A DNA stretch of 15,401 nt, from assembly GCA_937893415.1 (NCBI GenBank), contig CALBWZ010000185.1:1-15401 (forward strand). The letters are read 5' to 3'. The translations under genes and the position numbers were made by a program. Origin of the DNA: an uncultured Comamonadaceae bacterium. Its GTDB lineage: Bacteria; Pseudomonadota; Gammaproteobacteria; Burkholderiales; Burkholderiaceae_C. The notes below the pieces were generated by a model. The model made no database searches. It was not told the origin of the DNA and worked only from the letters and a program-made list of their open reading frames with translations. Below are positions 1-7,904 of this stretch, piece by piece (position 1 is the first letter of the stretch; each line of letters opens with the position of its first letter).

Positions 1-462
1 GCATCACACCCTCAGGCTTGGCTGGGCAACCTGCTGGTATGTGCTGCTGTGTGCTGCGAGGCAGCCTACGCCGTAATTGGCAAGCACTTAACCAACCACT
101 TAAGCCCCAAGCGCATTGCATCGCTCATCAACATGTGGGGCTTGGCATTGACAACACCCATGGGTTTGTATTGGTTGCTGCTGTTTGACTTTTCAGTGGT
201 GTCGGTTTCAAGCTGGGGCCTGCTGGTGTTTTATGCCATTGCAGCCAGCATGCTCACAGTGTGGCTGTGGATGACGGGTTTAAAAGGTGTACAGGCCCAT
301 CAAGCCGGCGTTTTTACAGTCATGTTGCCCATCAGTACAGCCACGATTGGCGTGGCGTTTTTGGGCGAAGTCATGACAGGGCTGCAAGTCGTGGCCTTTG
401 CCATTGCGCTAGCGGGCGTGGTGTTGGCCACAACGGGTCAGCACAAGCCTTCCCAGCACTGA
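1..462 (+). CDS. EamA/DMT-family transporter, C-terminal part (5' truncated by window edge)
   Basis: The reading frame is open from base 1 to a TGA at 460-462, so the start lies outside the window and about 153 codons are visible. The protein is very hydrophobic, with about five membrane segments. They lie near the edge (WLGNLLVCAAVCCEAAYAVI), around GLALTTPMGLYWLLL, VFYAIAASMLTVWLW, VFTVMLPISTATIGVAFLG and VVAFAIALAGVVLATTG. The repeated pattern and the Leu-Pro-(x)n-Gly-Glu loop after the fourth segment (LPISTATIGVAFLGE) are typical of the second EamA repeat of drug/metabolite exporters such as RhaT/YdcZ relatives. It would act in the inner membrane as a small-molecule exporter; the substrate cannot be read. 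The stop abuts the stop of the convergent LysR remnant with no intergenic space. Family call is good, substrate unknown. Confidence 0.85.
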   Translation, partial: ASHPQAWLGNLLVCAAVCCEAAYAVIGKHLTNHLSPKRIASLINMWGLALTTPMGLYWLLLFDFSVVSVSSWGLLVFYAIAASMLTVWLWMTGLKGVQAHQAGVFTVMLPISTATIGVAFLGEVMTGLQVVAFAIALAGVVLATTGQHKPSQH

Positions 463-1400
463 CTAGGCTTGGGCGTTAAGACCCGGGTCTTGTAACTTAT
501 TACCCCCAGGTGTTAGGGCCATTTGCAGCAACCACCGCGTAAAGCTGTGGACGGCCGGCGATGGCGCAATGTGCTCGGGCTGAACCACGTAATAGCCCAG
601 TGTGCCAGGTGAATACGGCTCGCTAGGGTAGCGAACTAGACGCCCAGACTGAATGTCGTCGTGCACCAGCACGCCTCGCCCAAGCGCAACGCCTTGGCCG
701 TCGATGGCAGCTTGAACAACAGCAGCTGAATTGTTGATTTTTAAACCACGATCTGCATGGCTCACATCAATGTTGTGATGCGCCAGCCACATGTGCCAAC
801 TGGGAAGCTCGGCTCTATGCGGCATGGTGGCATCATGCAGCAATGGCAGGTTCAGAATGTCATTGATTTGCAAATAAGCATGGGGCAACAACCTGGGTGA
901 GCAAACAGGGAAACTATCCTCCAGCATCAACTTGGTTGCGATCAACTGAGGCCACTTGCCAGGCCCATACCGGACACCCACATCAATACCGTCTACGTGG
1001 TAGAGCAGCATGCGCGAAGTGGTATCTAGGCGCACATCAATGTCAGGACATTGACGCGCAAAGTCGTCGATTCTGGCCAACAACCACTTGGCTGCACAGG
1101 CAGGACTCACGCTCACTGTTATTTTCTTGTGCGCATTGGTTTGCGACAACTGGGTCAACGCGGGTTGTATGTGCCTAAAGCCCAGCTGTAGCTCTGGCAA
1201 TACCGCCAAGGCCTCAGGGGTTGGTGTCAAGCGTGAACTGCCGCTCCTGGTGCGGCTAAACAAAGGTTTCGTAACCATCCCTCTAGCGTGCGGACTTGCT
1301 GACCCACTGCTGCAGGCGTCACATTTAACTCCTGCGCAGCCCGAGAACAGCTGCCAAGCCTAGCGGCAGCCTCGAAATATTTAAGTGCATTTAAAAAAAT
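463..1400 (-). pseudogene. GcvA-type LysR regulator, frameshifted and without a normal start codon
   Basis: The intact frame at 463-1278 encodes 271 residues of a LysR effector-binding domain (KKITVSVSPACAAKWLLARI, then a GVRYGPGKWP motif typical of GcvA-like proteins). It begins just after the helix-turn-helix. The missing HTH is present immediately upstream in another frame (about 1272-1400): it reads LNALKYFEAAARLGSCSRAA and continues QELNVTPAAVGQQVRTLEGWL. The two frames join at about 1268-1272, where WL must run into KPLFSRT; one base is missing there. Upstream of the HTH the frame meets a TAA at 1407-1409, and the only codon resembling a start is an ATT (1398-1400) beside a 7-A homopolymer. 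Restored length would be about 310 residues, normal for the family. Its position suggests it regulated the divergent cupin-GST pair. The lesion may be real decay or a sequencing error; the ATG at 1278 would give a protein without a DNA-binding domain. Confidence 0.85.
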
Positions 1401-1454
1401 TAAGACTTATACAACTAAGGTAGAAAATATATCCTATTTGATTAGAAATTACAC

Positions 1455-1484
1455 TTCACATAAGTGGATTTAAAACCCTATAAT
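1455..1484 (+). promoter_or_regulatory. Sigma-70 promoter for the cupin-GST pair, with an overlapping dyad
   Basis: A TTCACA -35 box (1455-1460, five of six consensus bases) is followed after 18 bp by a perfect TATAAT -10 box (1479-1484), 41 bp before the cupin ATG, within an AT-rich stretch (about 1380-1520). The -35 lies inside an imperfect dyad, TTCAC-ATAA-GTGGA (1455-1468), which contains a T-N11-A pattern as used by LysR regulators. The broken LysR gene faces away from this site, so this is a plausible old operator. The promoter is seen directly; the operator role is inferred. Confidence 0.65.
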
Positions 1485-1525
1485 ATAATTATATTTAGTT
1501 AATTAACTTAAATAAGGATCTTCAT

Positions 1526-2212
1526 ATGAACACCGCCACGCAAGCCTACATTGAGCACAACAGCGACTTTGACACAACAGTCACCATCAACAATGGTGAT
1601 GTTGACTACACCCCTACGCCTATGAAAGGTGTCACGCGCATGATGTTTGAGCGCGTTGGAGATGAAGTTGCCAAGCGTGCAACCTCCTGCGTGAGGTACG
1701 AGCCTGACAGCTATTTCGACTGGCACCAGCATGCCCGCGGCGAAGAGTACTTGGTGCTTGAGGGCACATTCTCAGATCAAAAGGGCCACTTTTCCAAAGG
1801 CTGGTATGTGCGCAACCCACCCGCATCACGCCACAAGCCGTTCAGCGTAGGCGGCACAGAAATTTTTGTCAAACTGTCGCAAATGCCGCTTGATGAAACT
1901 GCGTTCGTTGAGATTGACACCAACGCGGCGACCTGGTCTGAAATTGGCGTCAAGGAAAGCATGCTTGAGCTCTATAGCTCGCCCTATGAGCAGACCTCAC
2001 TGCACCGTTATGGCGCTGGCTTCCGGGCTGAGGACATGAGCTTTACAGATGTCTTTGAGATGTTTGTGATCGATGGTGCCATCACAGTCAACGGCGTTGA
2101 CTACCCAGACCACTCATGGATTCGCATTGCTGCAGGCGAGCCTATCAACCTTCACTCAAGCCGGGGCGCAAAGGTTTATCGCAAAATCGGGAAAGGCTTT
2201 GTGCACTTTTAA
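1526..2212 (+). CDS. ChrR-like cupin protein (no anti-sigma zinc domain)
   Basis: The protein has 228 residues and starts at an ATG with an AAGGA ribosome site 7 bases upstream (1514-1518). Residues about 55-120 form a cupin of the ChrR C-terminal type: DWHQHARGEEYLVLEG, then G..SKGWYVRNPP and SRH. His67, His69, Glu73 and His103 have the same spacing as the metal ligands of the ChrR cupin (H-x-H, Glu four later, His thirty later), so a single metal site is expected. Residues about 155-228 look like a second, degenerate cupin repeat without the histidines. ChrR's N-terminal zinc domain, which binds the ECF sigma factor RpoE, is absent, so this is not a complete anti-sigma factor. It may sense or detoxify an oxidised small molecule; the function is unknown. 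It is followed 82 bp later by a GST gene and preceded by a strong promoter, and it is divergent from a broken LysR gene. Confidence 0.85.
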   Translation: MNTATQAYIEHNSDFDTTVTINNGDVDYTPTPMKGVTRMMFERVGDEVAKRATSCVRYEPDSYFDWHQHARGEEYLVLEGTFSDQKGHFSKGWYVRNPPASRHKPFSVGGTEIFVKLSQMPLDETAFVEIDTNAATWSEIGVKESMLELYSSPYEQTSLHRYGAGFRAEDMSFTDVFEMFVIDGAITVNGVDYPDHSWIRIAAGEPINLHSSRGAKVYRKIGKGFVHF

Positions 2213-2294
2213 TTCACCCATCTGCGCAGGTCATTTCAGACCTGTCGCAGTTCACAACGCTACGCCAACATATGAGCCTTTTTCAAGGGAAATA

Positions 2295-2924
2295 ATGTCC
2301 AAAATTACCGTTTATGAAACAACTGGATTCCCAAACCCAGCCAGAATACGTGCCGCACTCGCTGAGAAAAATGCCACTGACCAAGTTGATTTTATTGAAA
2401 TCGACGTGATGGCTGCTCAGCACCGTACGCCAGAGTTTTATGCCATGAACCCAATGGGAACCGTGCCTGTGTTGCGCACTGCCGACGGGCAGTTTATATC
2501 CGAGTCAACAGCTATTACCGAATATATTGACCACCAATTTGAAGGCACGCCCCTGACCGGTAGAACCGCTATAGAGCGTGCGGAGATTCATATGATGCAG
2601 CGCCGAGCTGAGAACTTGGTGTTGGATGCTGCGACCAGCTACTTCCACCATGCAACGCCAGGCTTGGGCCCAACACTAGAAATCAACCCATGTGAGCAAT
2701 GGGGTACGATTCAAAAAGCCAATGCTCAACGCGGACTTGAATACTTTGATAAACACCTGCAAAGCCGCGATTTTGTGGCTGCCAATCAGTTTTCGATGGC
2801 AGACATTACGCTGTTTTACGGCCTAGGCTTTGCAGACTTTGCCAAGCTTGAAATTCCTGAGTCGCTTGTATCGCTGCGTGCATGGCGCAAGGCCATGGGC
2901 AACCGAGCCAGTTTGGGCGGTTAA
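2295..2924 (+). CDS. Glutathione S-transferase family protein
   Basis: The 209-residue protein has the usual size for a cytosolic GST. The start chosen is the ATG at 2295, preceded by AAGGGA at 2285-2290; the frame is open further upstream, overlapping the cupin gene, but that part is not GST-like. Residues 1-80 form the thioredoxin-like glutathione-binding domain: ITVYETTGFPNPARIRAAL, the NPMGTVPVL segment with the cis-proline Pro58, and Glu70-Ser71 in SESTAI, which bind the gamma-glutamyl group. The all-helical C-terminal domain carries the N-capping motif FSMADITLFYG. It would conjugate or reduce electrophiles with glutathione in the cytoplasm. It forms a two-gene unit with the cupin gene and ends 36 bp before a terminator. 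The pairing suggests an oxidative or electrophile stress role, which is inference. Confidence 0.9.
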   Translation: MSKITVYETTGFPNPARIRAALAEKNATDQVDFIEIDVMAAQHRTPEFYAMNPMGTVPVLRTADGQFISESTAITEYIDHQFEGTPLTGRTAIERAEIHMMQRRAENLVLDAATSYFHHATPGLGPTLEINPCEQWGTIQKANAQRGLEYFDKHLQSRDFVAANQFSMADITLFYGLGFADFAKLEIPESLVSLRAWRKAMGNRASLGG

Positions 2925-2960
2925 CTGCGCCGCTTGGTGGCAAGCATTGATTTATAAATC

Positions 2961-2988
2961 AAAAAAGCGGGCTCAGGCCCGCTTTTTT
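2961..2988 (+). terminator. Intrinsic terminator after the GST gene
   Basis: A perfect 6-bp GC stem, GCGGGC/GCCCGC (2967-2972 and 2977-2982), with a TCAG loop is preceded by six A and followed by six T. The A/T flanks extend the stem to 12 bp and make it usable in both directions. It lies 36 bp after the GST stop and closes the cupin-GST unit. Confidence 0.92.
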
Positions 2989-3317
2989 GTGGATAACCAT
3001 GGGGTTTGTAGGCCCTCGCTGCTGTGGATACAACAGCGTATGCACTAGCCATAAGCCCACCACACAGCGGTAACAGCTGTAGACAACAGTGCCAGAACCA
3101 ACACGCAGTGAACCACCTTCAACTGCGGCTGGTTTAAAGCTTGACCACACGCCACAGCAACAACCCAGTAACAATCAAAAAATGACTGCTGTTAAATTTA
3201 ATTTGCAGTGGTATCCGCTGTGTACATGGTGGCTGCATAGCGCCCCTCTCAACGCTGTGTGAGCAGCAAACTTGTTGCGCACTGCTGTTGTGCAGTGTGT
3301 GGGTCGACGCCGCAGCG
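2989..3317. other. Intergenic stretch without a recognisable gene
   Basis: This 329-bp gap lies between the GST terminator and the 3' end of the minus-strand LysR gene. No reading frame here resembles a protein family or carries a ribosome site. It contains a hairpin of 8 bp (3278-3285 with 3292-3299, CGCACTGC/GCAGTGTG with one G-U pair and a TGTTGT loop) about 20 bp past the LysR stop. This could terminate that gene but has no T-run on the minus strand. Confidence 0.6.
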
Positions 3318-4271
3318 TTAAGTCGTATGCGGGGTTACCCATAGGGTGTCCAACACATCCAAAGCACAGGCGATAGGTGCCTCAGTGTGCCGAGACTGTA
3401 AACAGATAAAACTAAGCCTGCAGTCCACGCTCACGCGTTCATTGATGACCAAACCATGGCGGTATTTTTCTTGTAAGGCAACAGAATCTCTACACAGGCT
3501 CAAACCAACGCCCGACCTGACCATGGCCAACATTGAGCTTTCTTGGTCCACACGTGCTACAAAACGTGGCATGACGGAGCGCTCACCAAACACTTGCTGC
3601 AGCAACCTGTAATGCACCGACGCCTCAGCCGTTCCCAGCCAAGGCAATTTGGCAAGTGCATTCCAGTCTTTGTCTACCACTTGCGCCTCCCAACCCGGTG
3701 GAGCCACCACGCGGTAGACGAAATCGGCCAGTGGTTTTTGATACAGAACCGATTCGGCTGCATCGTCCTGTGCTTGGGTATGGCCGTGCCCTTGACCTAC
3801 ATGGCCTAAGAAAAAACCTGCATCGACCTCATTGCGCATCACCCAATCACGAACATTACCGCTCATGCCGTGACGCAGCTCTTTTGCTAACAACGGCGCA
3901 GCCTGCACCAAGGCACCCAAAAAAGCACCCAAGCGAATGAACTCAGGGTCTATCACCGTGCCTATACACAAGCCACCGCGCAACTGATGGTGCAGCTGCT
4001 GCGCTGTGCGCTCGAGTTCTAGCAAACTCAACATCACGTTTTTGGCACGCGCCAACAGCGCCAAACCGTCATCGGTTAAGTCCAGCCCTCTCGCCGTTCG
4101 GCGAAACAGCACCAAATCGAAGTGCTCGCTGAGCTGCTTCAACCGCAAGCTCACAGCTGGCTGCGTGACACACAACGCATCAGCGGCGCGCGTCACGTTG
4201 CCAAATTCGGCTACTGCGACAAAGCTTTGCAGCGTTTTTAGGTCTATTGGCAGGTTCACATTATTACTCAT
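3318..4271 (-). CDS. LysR-family regulator of the DMSP/3-hydroxypropionate gene cluster
   Basis: The 317-residue protein has a winged HTH at residues about 10-70 (LKTLQSFVAVAEFGNVTRAA, then VTQPAVSLRLKQL and LFRRTARGLDLT) followed by a LysR effector-binding domain. Length is normal for the family. The ATG at 4271 puts the HTH about ten residues from the N-terminus, as usual, but has no good ribosome site. An AGGAG (minus strand, 4306-4310) lies seven bases before an in-frame ATT (4296-4298), so a longer start with a rare AUU codon is possible. Upstream ATG codons at 4322 and 4532 would run into the divergent operon. The gene is divergent from the dddC-dddA genes with a 111-bp gap, the classic arrangement for a LysR regulator and its target. 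LysR regulators (DddR) are known beside other dddD clusters; that this one responds to DMSP, 3HP or acrylate is inferred. Confidence 0.88.
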   Translation of the reverse strand: MSNNVNLPIDLKTLQSFVAVAEFGNVTRAADALCVTQPAVSLRLKQLSEHFDLVLFRRTARGLDLTDDGLALLARAKNVMLSLLELERTAQQLHHQLRGGLCIGTVIDPEFIRLGAFLGALVQAAPLLAKELRHGMSGNVRDWVMRNEVDAGFFLGHVGQGHGHTQAQDDAAESVLYQKPLADFVYRVVAPPGWEAQVVDKDWNALAKLPWLGTAEASVHYRLLQQVFGERSVMPRFVARVDQESSMLAMVRSGVGLSLCRDSVALQEKYRHGLVINERVSVDCRLSFICLQSRHTEAPIACALDVLDTLWVTPHTT

Positions 4272-4382
4272 ACTTATATCATTTAGCTCATTATTAATTG
4301 GATTGCTCCTGTAGACATGCATAGAATCCGGATCCAACAGCTGCATATTACCAACTTCACCACATACATCAGAAAACACATC
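4272..4382. promoter_or_regulatory. Divergent control region between the LysR gene and dddC
   Basis: This 111-bp intergenic region must hold the promoters of both divergent genes and the regulator's operator. On the plus strand a weak promoter candidate is TTGGAT (4298-4303), an 18-bp spacer, then TAGAAT (4322-4327), about 55 bp before the dddC ATG. Short palindromes ATGCAT (4317-4322) and ATCCGGAT (4326-4333) overlap the -10. No strong ribosome site precedes the dddC ATG. The boxes are weak matches and not certain. Confidence 0.4.
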
Positions 4383-5882
4383 ATGAGTCTCACACATATT
4401 GGTCATCACATACATGGCAACACCGTCGAGGGCAACAGCGGCCGATTGCAAGATGTTTTCAACCCTACCACTGGCACCATCAGCGCTCAAGTAGCCCTGG
4501 CCAGTGTGGATGAAGTAAGCCTCGCCGTTCAATCAGCACAAGCCGCTTTTCCCGGTTGGAGTGCCATGCCACCCATTCGCCGAGCCAGGCTTATGAACCG
4601 CTTTTTAGCGCTGCTCAACGACAACAAAGACGCTTTGGCCCGAGCCATTACTTTGGAACACGGCAAGGTGTTTACCGATGCCCAAGGCGAGGTTGAACGC
4701 GGCATTGACATTGTGGAATTTGCCTGCGGTATGCCCCAACTGCTCAAAGGTGATTACACCGAACAAGTTTCAACCGGTATTGACAACTGGACCATGCGCC
4801 AACCCTTGGGCGTGGTGGCCGGTGTGACGCCATTTAACTTCCCCGTGATGGTGCCCATGTGGATGTTTCCTGTGGCAATTGCTGCAGGCAACACCTTCGT
4901 ACTCAAGCCATCACCGACGGACCCCACACCGTCGCTAATGATGGCCGACTTGATGAAACAAGCGGGTTTTCCAGACGGTGTATTCAACGTGGTGCAAGGT
5001 GACAAAGTGGCAGTGGATGCCCTGCTAGAGCACCCTGATGTGAAAGCCATCTCTTTTATAGGCTCCACACCCATTGCAAACTACATCTATGAAGTGGGCG
5101 CCCGCCACGGCAAACGCGTACAAGCTTTGGGCGGTGCGAAAAACCACATGCTGGTCATGCCTGACGCCGACCTCAACAAGGCAGCAGACGCCCTAATGGG
5201 CGCCGCTTACGGCTCAGCCGGTGAGCGTTGTATGGCTATTTCTGTCGCCACTTTGGTTGGTGATGTGGGTGACCGCTTAATCCCTATGCTGGTTGAGCGC
5301 CTTCAAACGCTGAAAGTCAAAAACGGCCTAGAACTAGATGCCGAAATGGGCCCCATTGTCAGTGCTGCAGCACACCAACGCATCACAAACTACATCGCCT
5401 CAGGCGTTGAAGAAGGTGCGTCCCTGTTGGTAGACGGGCGCGACCTAACCGTACCTGGTTTTGAATCTGGATTTTTCATGGGTGGCACGCTGTTTGACCA
5501 TGTGCGTGCAGATATGAAAATTTACCTAGAGGAAATTTTTGGTCCCGTGTTGGCCTGTGTCCGTGTAAAAGATTTCAACGAGGGTTTGGAACTTATAAAC
5601 GCGCACGAGTTTGGCAACGGTGTGAGCCTCTTCACACAAGACGGCAATACCGCACGCGAGTTTTCTCGACGCGTTCAAGTTGGCATGGTGGGCGTGAATG
5701 TGCCAATTCCAGTCCCAATGGCATGGCACGGTTTTGGTGGTTGGAAGCGAAGCCTGTTTGGCGACATGCACGCTTACGGCGAAGAAGGCGTGCGTTTTTA
5801 CACCAAACAAAAATCTGTCATGCAGCGTTGGCCTGAGAGCATCGCCAAAGGCGCCGAGTTCACCATGCCTGTTGCCAAATAA
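4383..5882 (+). CDS. mmsA: CoA-acylating (methyl)malonate-semialdehyde dehydrogenase (DddC/MmsA type)
   Basis: The 499-residue protein has the full length of the MMSDH branch of aldehyde dehydrogenases. It is expected to convert malonate semialdehyde, or methylmalonate semialdehyde, with NAD+ and CoA into acetyl-CoA or propionyl-CoA plus CO2. Visible motifs are TPFNFP with the oxyanion Asn152, [12 protein letters not shown] in the NAD site, FIGSTP, LGGAKNH at 249-255 and GSAGERCMA with the catalytic Cys283, followed by EIFGPVL at 384-390. LGGAKNH in place of the usual ELGGK is a hallmark of the CoA-dependent MMSDH group, which lacks the general-base glutamate of ordinary ALDHs. The ATG at 4383 fits the family N-terminus; an upstream in-frame ATG (4317) lies in the control region. 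The gene is 10 bp from the GMC dehydrogenase gene, whose product is expected to make its substrate. In DMSP catabolism this protein is called DddC; valine catabolism (MmsA) is the alternative role. Confidence 0.93.
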   Translation: MSLTHIGHHIHGNTVEGNSGRLQDVFNPTTGTISAQVALASVDEVSLAVQSAQAAFPGWSAMPPIRRARLMNRFLALLNDNKDALARAITLEHGKVFTDAQGEVERGIDIVEFACGMPQLLKGDYTEQVSTGIDNWTMRQPLGVVAGVTPFNFPVMVPMWMFPVAIAAGNTFVLKPSPTDPTPSLMMADLMKQAGFPDGVFNVVQGDKVAVDALLEHPDVKAISFIGSTPIANYIYEVGARHGKRVQALGGAKNHMLVMPDADLNKAADALMGAAYGSAGERCMAISVATLVGDVGDRLIPMLVERLQTLKVKNGLELDAEMGPIVSAAAHQRITNYIASGVEEGASLLVDGRDLTVPGFESGFFMGGTLFDHVRADMKIYLEEIFGPVLACVRVKDFNEGLELINAHEFGNGVSLFTQDGNTAREFSRRVQVGMVGVNVPIPVPMAWHGFGGWKRSLFGDMHAYGEEGVRFYTKQKSVMQRWPESIAKGAEFTMPVAK

Positions 5883-5892
5883 GCCCCGTATC

Positions 5893-7551
5893 ATGAACAG
5901 CCTACAGTTTGACTACATCGTTGTTGGCGCGGGCACTGCCGGGTGCTTGCTGGCCAACCGCCTAAGTGCTGACCCGGCTAAACGCGTGCTGCTGCTAGAG
6001 GCTGGCAAAAAAGACAACTACCCGTGGATTCATATCCCGGTGGGCTACTTGTATTGCATTGGCAATCCCCGCACCGACTGGTTGTATAAAACCCTGCCTG
6101 AATCGGGCTTAAACGGACGAAGCCTGGCCTACCCACGCGGTAAAACACTGGGCGGCTGCTCCAGCATCAACGGCATGATTTACATGCGTGGACAAGCCCG
6201 CGACTACAACGCATGGGCAGCAGCCACGGGGGAGCCGCAGTGGGATTGGGCGCACTCGCTGCCAGACTTCATGGCGCATGAAGACCACTACCGCATGGAC
6301 CAACACGGCACCGCAACACCAGCATTTGGGAAGCTACATGGCCATGGTGGCGAGTGGCGTGTTGAAAAGCAACGCTTGCGCTGGGACATATTGGAAGCCT
6401 TTGCCGAAGCGGCTGTGCAAGCTGGCATAGAGCGGACGGAGGACTTCAACAGTGGCGACAACGCAGGTGTTGGTTACTTCGAAGTGAATCAAAAATCCGG
6501 CTGGCGATGGAATACATCCAAAGCCTTCATCAGGCCAGTGCGCTCGCGAAACAATTTGGTTGTGTGGACAGAGGCACATGTCGAAAAATTGCTGTTCACC
6601 ACGCAGGATGGACAACCTCGATGCACCGGTGCGCTGGTACTGCGGTGTGGGCAATCGGTGACGGTAACCGCACATGCCGAAGTCATACTCAGCGCCGGGG
6701 CAATTGGCTCGCCGCAACTGCTACAACTATCAGGCATTGGCGACGCTAGACACCTCACCAACTTGGGTATTGCAGTGGTAAAAGACCTGCCCGGCGTGGG
6801 ACAAAACTTGCAAGATCATTTGCAAATTCGCGCCGTCTTCAAAGTTGAAGGCGCTTCCACACTCAACACATTGGCCAACAGTTGGTGGGGGAAAGCCAAA
6901 ATTGGTTTGGAGTATGTCCTCAAGCGTTCGGGCCCCATGAGCATGTCGCCCAGTCAGCTCGGTGCATTTACAAAATCTGACCCTTCTCAGCCTTACGCCA
7001 ATTTGGAATACCACGTCCAGCCGCTCAGCTTGGACGCCTTTGGCGAAGACTTGCACGCGTTTCCAGCATTCACCGCCAGCGTGTGCAACCTCAACCCCAG
7101 CAGCCGTGGCAGCGTGACCATCACCAGCAACAAGTCCACTGATGCGCCTGCCATTGCGCCCAACTACCTCAGCACCGAGGAAGACAGGCTGATTGCGGCG
7201 CAAAGTCTGCGCCAAGTTAGAGAGATCGCGAGCCAACCAGCCTTGGCAGGTTACACCCCACAAGAGTGGAAACCTGGTGTGGCCTACCAGTCAGATGAGG
7301 CGTTGGCCCGTTTGGCTGGTGACATTGCCAACACTATTTTTCACCCTGTTGGCACCACCAAAATGGGGCGCACCACCGATCGAAGCGCTGTTGTGGACCC
7401 TTTCTTGCGGGTGCACGGCGTGCTTGGCTTGCGCGTCGTCGACGCCAGCGTCATGCCCACCATCACCAGCGGCAACACCAATTCACCCACGCTGATGATC
7501 GCCGAAAAAGCAGCGCGTTGGATACAACAGGCGCATCAACCTAGAGGATGA
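5893..7551 (+). CDS. dddA: GMC-family FAD alcohol dehydrogenase, DddA type (probable 3-hydroxypropionate oxidation)
   Basis: The 552-residue protein has the full length of a bacterial choline-dehydrogenase-like GMC oxidoreductase. The N-terminal Rossmann motif VGAGTAG (11-17) and Glu36 in LLLEAG bind FAD. The first GMC signature is PRGKTLGGCSSINGMIYMRG (81-100) and the second is GAIGSPQLLQLSGIG (269-283). PGVGQNLQDH follows at 300-309. The catalytic pair is expected to be His484 in FHPVGTTKMG and Asn528 in SGNTNSP. GMC enzymes oxidise a primary alcohol with FAD. In Halomonas HTNK1, DddA of this family oxidises 3-hydroxypropionate to malonate semialdehyde, which DddC then uses; here the gene is directly upstream-coupled to dddC (10-bp gap) and precedes dddD. 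The ATG at 5893 was chosen because the upstream part of the frame lies inside mmsA. Family call is firm. The DddA function rests on context; a choline or other alcohol dehydrogenase is the alternative. Confidence 0.82.
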   Translation: MNSLQFDYIVVGAGTAGCLLANRLSADPAKRVLLLEAGKKDNYPWIHIPVGYLYCIGNPRTDWLYKTLPESGLNGRSLAYPRGKTLGGCSSINGMIYMRGQARDYNAWAAATGEPQWDWAHSLPDFMAHEDHYRMDQHGTATPAFGKLHGHGGEWRVEKQRLRWDILEAFAEAAVQAGIERTEDFNSGDNAGVGYFEVNQKSGWRWNTSKAFIRPVRSRNNLVVWTEAHVEKLLFTTQDGQPRCTGALVLRCGQSVTVTAHAEVILSAGAIGSPQLLQLSGIGDARHLTNLGIAVVKDLPGVGQNLQDHLQIRAVFKVEGASTLNTLANSWWGKAKIGLEYVLKRSGPMSMSPSQLGAFTKSDPSQPYANLEYHVQPLSLDAFGEDLHAFPAFTASVCNLNPSSRGSVTITSNKSTDAPAIAPNYLSTEEDRLIAAQSLRQVREIASQPALAGYTPQEWKPGVAYQSDEALARLAGDIANTIFHPVGTTKMGRTTDRSAVVDPFLRVHGVLGLRVVDASVMPTITSGNTNSPTLMIAEKAARWIQQAHQPRG

Positions 7552-7574
7552 GTACCCGCGAGGATACCAAGTGA

Positions 7575-7763
7575 GCATGGCACCTAGGTGTAGTAGGACC
7601 ACTGCTGCTGTTTCCCGATTCAAGCTCCACCATCATCGTGGCACTGCCATTGATTCCTGTGTTGGTCGTGCTGAGCTGGTCGCTGCTGCGCTGGCTGAAG
7701 GCTGATTTCTCTCACCTTAATGACAGCCAGCATTTGATTGCCACGCAACCACCTAAGCGATAA
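7575..7763 (+). pseudogene. Remnant of a BCCT-type transporter C-terminus (possible lost dddT)
   Basis: A 62-codon frame, open after a TGA at 7572-7574 and ending with TAA at 7761-7763, has no ATG start, no ribosome site and no 5' partner. Its centre, STIIVALPLIPVLVVLSWSL followed by LRWLKADF, reads like the last membrane segment and the charged cytoplasmic exit of betaine/choline/carnitine transporters (pattern S-II-x-ALP...WSLL-x-x-L-x-x-D). A short polar tail ends in PPKR. BCCT transporters (DddT) import DMSP and stand beside dddA, dddC and dddD in other bacteria, so a decayed dddT at exactly this position is a reasonable reading. The match is by eye to a short hydrophobic segment; a different membrane protein, or chance, cannot be excluded. 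Confidence 0.5.
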
Positions 7764-7782
7764 ACACTAAAAGGCTTGGGCT

Positions 7783-7820
7783 TACCCTGCAGTGGCGACG
7801 CTGGTCGCCATTGCAGGGTA
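7783..7820 (+). other. Strong 17-bp hairpin between the transporter remnant and dddD
   Basis: The arms 7783-7799 and 7804-7820 pair over 17 positions (TACCCTGCAGTGGCGAC against GTCGCCATTGCAGGGTA) with a single G-U wobble and a GCTG loop. No T-run follows, so it is not a standard terminator. It starts 20 bp after the remnant's stop and ends 84 bp before the dddD ATG. It could be the old terminator of the lost transporter gene, an RNA-stability element separating dddC-dddA from dddD, or a leader structure of the dddD transcript. Confidence 0.7.
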
Positions 7821-7904
7821 TCGGCGCATTGGGCTAACTGGCTTAAATGCTCCGCCGCTAGACGTTACAGTCTATTTACATCAACGTTTCAACATGTACA
7901 TGCC

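Noticed and set aside
1526..2212. The cupin protein as a cupin-type DMSP lyase (DddQ/DddW/DddK/DddL)
   Set aside because: It was tempting given the nearby ddd genes, but the motif pattern and ligand spacing match the ChrR C-terminal cupin and not the DMSP lyase cupins; it also has its own promoter and terminator.
2959..3174. A 71-codon minus-strand frame after GST
   Set aside because: It runs through the terminator, has no ribosome site and looks like no known protein.
4317..4382. Longer N-terminus for the MMSDH starting at 4317
   Set aside because: The extra 22 residues are not family-like and would occupy the divergent control region; the ATG at 4383 fits the family start.
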